Source of the DNA: DASUBV01 sp963725175
Lineage (GTDB): Bacteria > Actinomycetota > Actinomycetes > Streptosporangiales > Streptosporangiaceae
NCBI GenBank assembly: GCA_963725175.1
Contig: CAVRXH010000006.1
Span: 6,572,001 to 6,636,000, forward strand
DNA: 64,000 nt
Reading direction: 5' to 3'
Below are positions 59,401 to 64,000 of this stretch, in pieces (within the stretch, counting starts at the first letter, position 1; every line of letters begins with the position of its first letter). A program made the position numbers and the translations under genes. A model generated the notes under the pieces. The model was given only the letters and a program-made list of their open reading frames with translations, made no database searches and was not told the DNA's origin.

Positions 59401-61435
59401 CCTGTCTTGGCTGCCCGGCGACCTCAGGGAAGGTGGTCCGGAGGATCTCGTGCCGCCTGCTGATCTCGGTCACCGCGCGATCGAGCACGTCTAGGTCGAG
59501 GTCACCGAGAATCCGGAACATGGTCTGGGTCTGGTAGGCGATCGAGCCTGGCGCCGCCTTTCCGATGAACCAGATCTGTTCCTGCTGGCTGGACAACGGC
59601 AGCGGGCCGCCGGCGGGACTGGCCGTGATCGCCGGCAGCACCGGTCCGTCCGCTTCACCGCCTGCTTCGGTGACGGCGGCGGCCAGCGTGCGGACCGTGG
59701 ACGCCGCGAACAGCGCGCGCACCTCGATGCCGACGCCGAACCGCTGCTGGATCTCCCCCGCCACCCTGATCGCGGTCAGCGAGTGCGCACCGAGCTCGAA
59801 CAGGTCGTCGTCAACGCCGAGCCGGTCGACGTGCAGCACCCGTTGCCAGATCTCGGCCAGCCCGCGCTCGACATCGGTCTTCGGCGCGCTGTAGTCGCCG
59901 GAAGCGTGACGGCGCAGGCTGATCGTGGGTAGCGCGGTCCGGTCGATCTTGCCGTTCGGGCCGATCGGCAGGGCGCTCAGCACAACATACGAACTCGGCA
60001 CCAGGGCGGCCGGGAGCCGTTCGGCGAGATACGCACGCAACTCGCGGGCGCCGGGCACCCGATGCCAGTCGGCCGGCACCACGTAGCCGACGAGCTCGGT
60101 TTCCCCGTGGGACTCGTTCCGCACCGCGCCGACGTGTGCCTCGGCGAGGTCGGGGTGCCCGATGAGCACTGCGGTCACCTCACCCGGTTCGATCCGGTGA
60201 CCACGGATCTTGACCTGCTGGTCGATCCGGCCAAGGTGATGCAGCACGCCGTCCGGGTCCTGGCGGACGAGATCCCCTGTCCGGTAGAGCCGATCGGGTC
60301 CGATCAGCACGAACCGTTCCGCTGTCAGTTCGGGGTTGCGTATGTACCCGCGAGCCAGGCCGGCACCGGCCAGGTACAGCTCACCGGCGGTACCCGGTGG
60401 CGCAGGAGCGCGATCGGCGTCGAGAACGTGAACGGTGGTGCCGCGGATCGGCACGCCGATCGGGACAGTGTCCCGCCCGAGGCGGTCGACGGTGACCGGC
60501 AGGAGGGTGGAAGTGATCGTCGCCTCGGTGACCCCGTAGGTGTTAAGCAGCGGAACGCGCACGTGTTCAAGCCAATCTCGCGCGACGGCGGAACTTGCCG
60601 CCTCACCACCGATCACCACCAGCCGCACCGAGTCGGGCAGCCGACGGCCGGCCTGGCACAATTCCGCCGCCCACTGGTGCCAGTAGCTGGTCGGCAGGTT
60701 CACCACGGTCACACCCGCCTCGGCGATCACCCGCTCGATTTCCGCCGCAGTAGGTGCCGCCGTTGGCAACAGCACAACGCGACCGCCGGCCCAGAAGGTC
60801 GGATACAGCTCCTCGGCAGCGGCGTCGAAGCCGATGGACGCGAACTGCAGCACCCGGTCGGCCGCAGTGAGTTCCATCTCGTCCCGCAGCGCGTCCGCGT
60901 GGCACAGCACAGAGCCGTGCGTGACGGCGACCGGTTTGGGTTCGCCGGTCGAACCGGAGGTATAGATGACGTAAGCAAGGTCGGCCAGGCCGGCCGGGCC
61001 GGGCAGCTGCACGGGCACCTCCCCGGCGTCGTGCGACGCCTCGACCGGCAGCACCGGAAACATGTCGAACGTCGCCGCCTCGGCCGACGGTGTCACCACC
61101 AGCGTGGCTTGCGCGCCGGCCGCGAGCGCACGCCGCCGTGCGGCCGGCAGGCCGGAGTCGAGCGGCAGGTAGGCCGCGCCAGCCGCCAGCACGGCGAGGA
61201 CCGACACGATCAGGTCCGGGCCGCGCGGTACGGACACGGCGACCACACCGCCAGCCGCACCCCGATCCCGCAGCCGGGCGCCGAACTGCCCGCACCGCTC
61301 GGCCAGTTCGGCGTAGGAAAGCATGTCGTCGCCCAGGCTCACCGCAATGGCGGTGGGGTGATCCTTCGCATGCGGCAGGACAAGTTCGGAAAGCGAGGCC
61401 GGAAAGCCCGCCAGACCGGAAGCTGTTGCCTCCAT
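56417..61435 (-). CDS. Nonribosomal peptide synthetase, A-PCP-C-A-PCP
   Basis: The product has 1672 aa. A1 (about 15-505): YVIYTSGSTGEPKPV, NTYGVTEATI, YRTGDLVR, GRIDQQVKIRGHRIEPGEV and Lys496 in NGKIDR. PCP1 has Ser552 in FELGAHSLTA. The C domain (about 612-1060) has the HHxxxDG motif at 739-745 (EHHLVHDGWSF). A2 (about 1085-1560): YVIGTSGSTGMPKSV, NEYGPTETT, YRTGDLARY and SGKVN; PCP2 has FDLGGHSLLL. There is no starter C and no TE or reductase, so it should build a dipeptidyl chain and hand it to the PKS. By manual alignment the specificity residues read D-A-E-N-V-G-T-I-T and D-A-G-N-I-G-E-D-T; I cannot match them to a substrate. AAGGGG lies five bases before the ATG. Confidence 0.95.
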   Translation of the reverse strand: MEATASGLAGFPASLSELVLPHAKDHPTAIAVSLGDDMLSYAELAERCGQFGARLRDRGAAGGVVAVSVPRGPDLIVSVLAVLAAGAAYLPLDSGLPAARRRALAAGAQATLVVTPSAEAATFDMFPVLPVEASHDAGEVPVQLPGPAGLADLAYVIYTSGSTGEPKPVAVTHGSVLCHADALRDEMELTAADRVLQFASIGFDAAAEELYPTFWAGGRVVLLPTAAPTAAEIERVIAEAGVTVVNLPTSYWHQWAAELCQAGRRLPDSVRLVVIGGEAASSAVARDWLEHVRVPLLNTYGVTEATITSTLLPVTVDRLGRDTVPIGVPIRGTTVHVLDADRAPAPPGTAGELYLAGAGLARGYIRNPELTAERFVLIGPDRLYRTGDLVRQDPDGVLHHLGRIDQQVKIRGHRIEPGEVTAVLIGHPDLAEAHVGAVRNESHGETELVGYVVPADWHRVPGARELRAYLAERLPAALVPSSYVVLSALPIGPNGKIDRTALPTISLRRHASGDYSAPKTDVERGLAEIWQRVLHVDRLGVDDDLFELGAHSLTAIRVAGEIQQRFGVGIEVRALFAASTVRTLAAAVTEAGGEADGPVLPAITASPAGGPLPLSSQQEQIWFIGKAAPGSIAYQTQTMFRILGDLDLDVLDRAVTEISRRHEILRTTFPEVAGQPRQVMHPPQPVTVTRFDVRGATGNAREIIDRELSATFDVTRLPLIRWTVIRLADAEYELVLIEHHLVHDGWSFARLMHELRTIYTAYAHGLDSPLPEPGIQYRDYARWQRYSLGQPTMRAQAEYWRKRFATPPPELVLPADHPRPRVLSFQGGTLRVELPPRLPDALRAFCREHRVTLFAAMYAGFVALLRHYTRETDICVGSAFANRRRPETANLVGMLVNTVLLRIDLTDDPTFATLAARAHDVVLDASANQEFPFLELVRELNPKREVDRNPISQILFSTNDSPLTELDLGAASGTIFEPGNGSAKMDLDVVVIPRAESQRGDATHTDDRITLLWEYSTELFDESTMWRMANAYLQLLTASAADPGLRVSELPLLDERERRQVSAEWQLGLQPTADLAPVHRAVAGHAQRAPHAPAVRDGAGEIDYAELVSRGHRLAGALIRRGAGPETVVGVCLPRGIDLVVAQLAVLFAGAAYLPMEPADPPGRREALRKSAGALLTITRESLAELRDTSAYPGAGPERSGLSNLAYVIGTSGSTGMPKSVLVEHRSLANFCGYRRRVLSLRPADRMTAVHSPAFDASTGEIWSALAAGACLCFPDDETRLTPRLLQEWLLTERINVVNLPTALGERLLELDWPDTGVLRTMIVGGDRLYRRPRADVPFRVLNEYGPTETTDTAVSGFVEPGSADQPPSIGRPIDGVMAYVLDPALRPLPIGVVGELCVGGAGVARGYAGREDLTMERFVSDPFAAAPGARMYRTGDLARYRPDGELECLGRVDAQVKIRGYRIEPGEVAAALRTHPELADAHVALDTSHRSHLVAYLVPSDPSRVPTPDRLKEHLTGLVPAYMIPNGYLTLPRLPRTPSGKVNPAALPDPVLARRAVPVQRAPANDLERDIASVWADVLKLDEVGVDQNFFDLGGHSLLLGQLAEQLAGKLDIRVGVLSFFEYPTVHALAAALASGNQEGEPVRSAARDEQRRSGQSRLGARRALREAGNG

Positions 61436-61786
61436 TGCTGCCCCTTCTCAAGACGTCCTAGCGCAGTGGAGTCCGTAATGCCGGATTTTCGCGATTCATA
61501 AGAGACGCGCAACTGGCTAGGTCAGCCACGGTGGCCGGGTTCTTTAGCTGCTGGGTCTGCACGCCTTACCTCCTAGCGGTACCCCTCAGCCAGGGTGTCG
61601 ATGGCTTCGGAAAGCTGCTATGCGGGCTCAATGCACGGGTCGGCACGCCACCTTGCGCGCCCGTCCTGGCCTGGCGGTTCTCAGAATGGCGGGCCCCGGT
61701 TGATTCTGGGTCGCGCCAGGGTTGACTATGCTGCCGATGGGCCATTACCCAGGGAAACGGGCTCTTTTCGGCATTAGGGATGCGGC
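61436..61786. other. Divergent promoter region between the NRPS and SARP genes
   Basis: The gap is 351 bp. It must contain the promoter of the five-gene biosynthetic operon (minus) and that of the regulator (plus). Apart from the TTGACT-containing candidate at 61722-61750 I see no clear heptameric repeat typical of SARP binding, but this was judged by eye. No coding sequence is supported. Confidence 0.5.
61722..61750 (+). promoter_or_regulatory. Candidate promoter of the SARP regulator
   Basis: TTGACT at 61722-61727 and TTACCC at 61745-61750 are separated by 17 bp, about 35 bp upstream of the GTG at 61787. The -35 is good and the -10 is poor. Confidence 0.35.
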
Positions 61787-64000
61787 GTGTTATATCGTGT
61801 GCTGGGGTCGTTGGAGGTGTGGGCTGACGGGGGCTGGACCGGGGTGAGTGCCCCGAAGCTGCGGGCGCTGCTGGCGGCGTTGCTGCTGCGTCCGGGACAG
61901 GTGGTCTCTACCGGGCAGCTGGTCGATGAGCTATGGGGTGATCATCCGCCTGCGGCGGCGCGCAAACTGGTCAGCGGTTATGTGTTCCGGCTGCGGCGGC
62001 TGATCGGCGACCCGGCTGGCCGGGAGTTGGCGACGTGGCCGCCCGGGTACCGGCTGGCGGTGACCGAAGATGAGGTGGACGTGTCACGGTTCGAGGAGCT
62101 GGTGACGGCAGGCCGCGGGGCGCTGGCCAGGGAGGACGGCGGCCAAGCAGCGGATTTACTCGGCCAGGCACTGGCGCTGTGGCGGGGCCCGGCGCTAGCG
62201 GATGTGCCGCAGGGTCCGCTGGTCGCGGCCGAAGCGGCCCGGCTGGAGGAACTGCGGCTGGGAGCGGTGGAGCTGCGGATCGAGGCCGAGATCTGCTGCG
62301 GGCGCGAAGCGGAACTGGTGGCGGAGCTGCGTCAGCTGACGGCCGGATACCCGCTGCGAGAGCAGCTCTGGTACCAGCTGATGCGCGTGCTGGCGGACAG
62401 CGGCCGCCCGGCCGAGGCTCTGGAGGTCTACGCGCGGGCCCGTGAGGTCATCGCCGGGGAGCTAGGAGCCGATCCAGGGCCGGTGCTCCAGCAGTTCCAC
62501 CGCCGCCTCCTGGCCGGGGAGCCGGCGGCAGCGGTAGCCGCTCCGCCGGCGGTGCTGCGGCAGTTGCCGGCCCCGGTGGCGCGTCTTGCGGGACGCGCAG
62601 CGGAGGTGGAGATACTGACCGGAGCGCTCGGCCAGGACGGGTCGACGCTGCCGGGGACAGTGGTGATCTCGGCGATCGACGGTATGCCAGGTGTGGGAAA
62701 GACAGCCCTGGCGGTGCATGCCGGGCACGTAGTGGCGGCCCGGTTCCCGGATCGGCAGCTATTCGTGGACCTGCACGGCCATACCCCGGGCCAGCAGCCC
62801 GCCGACCCGGCGGACGTGCTGGCGGGGCTGCTGGCCGCTGACGGGGTGGACCCCAGGTACCTGCCCGGCGGGCTGGAGGGGCGGGCGGCCATGTGGCGGG
62901 ACCGGATGGCCGGCCAGCGGGTACTGCTGATCCTGGATAACGCCGCCAGCAGCGCCCAGGTCGCGCCGCTGCTGCCGGGGGCGGCGCGGTGCCTGGTCAT
63001 CGTCACTAGCCGCCGGTTCCTGGGCGACCTGCCCGCAGCTGCCGAAGTGCCGCTGGGGACCTTGCCACCCGGCGATGCCGCGGCGATGTTCACAGGCCTG
63101 GCGCCCCGGGCCGACAGAGAGCCCGCGGCGGTGGCCGAGTTAGTTGCCTGGTGCGGCCACCTGCCGCTGGCGATCGTGCTGCTGGCGCGCCTGCTCGCCC
63201 GGCACCAGTCCTGGGACATGGCCGACCTGATCGCCGAGACCAAGGCACAGCTGCTGACCGTCACTGCGGAGAACCGGACGGTCGCAGCCGCGTTCGAGCT
63301 GTCCTACCAGTACCTGGACGCCGGGCAGCAGCGCTTTTTCCGCTGCCTGGGGCTGCACCCCGGCGCTGACGTCGACGCCTATGCCGCCGCCGCCCTGGCC
63401 AACGTGCCGGTCGGCCAGGCAGCCGTGCATCTCGACGCCCTGCACGGCTGCCGGCTGCTGGAGGAGCCTGTCCCGCGCCGGTACCGGATGCACAGCCTGA
63501 TCCGCGAGTACGCCCGCGGCCTCGCCGCCGACCAGTCCGCGGATGAGGTCCCCGCTGAGCGGGAGCAGGCCACCGGACGGCTGCTCGACTACTACCAGCA
63601 CACCGCCGAGGCCGCCGATACTCACCTCGCCCGGCACGACCGGCCTTCAGCCGCCACGCCCGTCCCGGCACCGGCGGCTGCGCCCGACCTGCCCGGCCAG
63701 GGCCAGGCACAAGCCTGGATGACCGCCGAGCGCGCGAACCTGGTGGCCTGCATCGGCTACGTCGCCGCGCGCGATGACTACGCTCGGGTCGTCGGACTCA
63801 CCGCCGCCATCGCCTCGCATTTGCGCAGTGAGGGTCCCTGGCCTCAGGCCGTCACCCTGCATGCCGCCGCCGCTCGGGCCGCCCAGTCCCTCGGCGACCA
63901 GCCCGGCCACGCTAACGCTCTCCTGGACCTGAGCGATGTACTGCAGCTGACCGGTGACTACCCGGCCGCGACCGGCCTGCTGAAGCAAGCCCGCGATATT
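61787..64000 (+). CDS. AfsR/SARP-family pathway regulator (3' end outside window), three TTA codons
   Basis: 738 codons are open to the window edge. The OmpR-like winged helix spans about 1-95 (LYRVLGSLEVWADGGW..LRALLAALLLRPGQVVSTGQLVDELWGDHPPAAARKLVSGYVFRLRRLIGD). A bacterial transcriptional activation domain follows (about 100-250; LAREDGGQAADLLGQALALWRGPALADV), then an NB-ARC/AfsR ATPase with Walker A GMPGVGKTALAVH and LLILDNAAS. The final segment begins a TPR-like region. AGGGA lies six bases before the GTG. TTA codons occur at positions 2, 124 and 452, so translation would depend on the rare bldA tRNA in streptomycete-type hosts. It is divergent from the NRPS operon and is its probable activator. 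Confidence 0.9.
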   Translation, partial: MLYRVLGSLEVWADGGWTGVSAPKLRALLAALLLRPGQVVSTGQLVDELWGDHPPAAARKLVSGYVFRLRRLIGDPAGRELATWPPGYRLAVTEDEVDVSRFEELVTAGRGALAREDGGQAADLLGQALALWRGPALADVPQGPLVAAEAARLEELRLGAVELRIEAEICCGREAELVAELRQLTAGYPLREQLWYQLMRVLADSGRPAEALEVYARAREVIAGELGADPGPVLQQFHRRLLAGEPAAAVAAPPAVLRQLPAPVARLAGRAAEVEILTGALGQDGSTLPGTVVISAIDGMPGVGKTALAVHAGHVVAARFPDRQLFVDLHGHTPGQQPADPADVLAGLLAADGVDPRYLPGGLEGRAAMWRDRMAGQRVLLILDNAASSAQVAPLLPGAARCLVIVTSRRFLGDLPAAAEVPLGTLPPGDAAAMFTGLAPRADREPAAVAELVAWCGHLPLAIVLLARLLARHQSWDMADLIAETKAQLLTVTAENRTVAAAFELSYQYLDAGQQRFFRCLGLHPGADVDAYAAAALANVPVGQAAVHLDALHGCRLLEEPVPRRYRMHSLIREYARGLAADQSADEVPAEREQATGRLLDYYQHTAEAADTHLARHDRPSAATPVPAPAAAPDLPGQGQAQAWMTAERANLVACIGYVAARDDYARVVGLTAAIASHLRSEGPWPQAVTLHAAAARAAQSLGDQPGHANALLDLSDVLQLTGDYPAATGLLKQARDI

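Overview
This window is high-GC (roughly 70-75% by eye), gene-dense DNA with GTG/TTG starts, 4-bp ATGA/GTGA gene overlaps and many actinobacteria-restricted families (DUF3145, DUF5998, DUF3052, FasR, AfsR/SARP). It comes from an actinomycete chromosome. Several neighbourhoods (lpdA-pepA-sucB; fasR-fabD-fabH-acpP-fabF with aceE, DUF3052 and a peroxiredoxin nearby) resemble Streptomyces and Streptosporangiales synteny. Genus is not determinable from the sequence.

Layout. 1-15 kb is mostly core metabolism: the end of an APC permease, a TIGR01777 epimerase, the E2 (sucB) and E3 (lpdA) of the 2-oxoacid dehydrogenase complex, leucyl aminopeptidase, a COG4280 membrane protein pair, a ChrB-domain protein, cobS, a RibD-like reductase, DUF5998 with a nucleotide pyrophosphatase-like hydrolase, a sulfurtransferase behind three phased DnaA boxes, a truncated hydrolase, and argG behind a tandem ARG box. 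15.3-20.5 kb looks like an accessory element: a co-directional operon of unknown genes, then convergently a J-domain protein, a HerA/FtsK-type membrane ATPase and a winged-helix replication-relaxation-like protein with a palindromic operator. 20.7-30.5 kb holds DUF3145, an HtrA-like protease behind tandem 17-bp repeats, oxidoreductases, a methyltransferase, TenA, a secreted beta-propeller-like protein, a SigR/SigH-group sigma factor and an FMN split-barrel protein.

30.5-46.4 kb carries the type II fatty acid synthase operon (fasR-fabD-fabH-acpP-fabF, minus strand), a three-hairpin 60-bp-period array, a probable sugar/uronate gene set (GH32-like, uronate dehydrogenase-like SDR, enolase-superfamily enzyme, MFS), aceE, DUF3052, a PrxQ/AhpE-like peroxiredoxin, a zinc ribbon protein and a GNAT. 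AceE, SucB and Lpd are the E1, E2 and E3 that in actinobacteria assemble into a shared pyruvate/2-oxoglutarate dehydrogenase complex. 46.7-49.2 kb is an exopolysaccharide-like module (39-residue membrane protein, family 2 glycosyltransferase, GH26-type secreted glycosidase), followed by tRNA-Val(UAC).

49.8-64 kb is a hybrid NRPS-PKS biosynthetic cluster. On the minus strand is one five-gene overlapping operon (A-PCP-C-A-PCP NRPS; KS-AT-ACP PKS; MFS exporter; type II thioesterase; acyl-CoA dehydrogenase). Divergent from it is a large AfsR/SARP regulator that runs off the window and contains three TTA (bldA-type) codons. No chain-terminating thioesterase is visible.

Sequence-quality note: four otherwise intact conserved genes (TIGR01777 epimerase, sucB, the nucleotide pyrophosphatase-like gene, fabH) each contain one apparent single-base frameshift, three of them in G/C runs. 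Because sucB and fabH are core genes, assembly or sequencing error is more likely than true gene decay.
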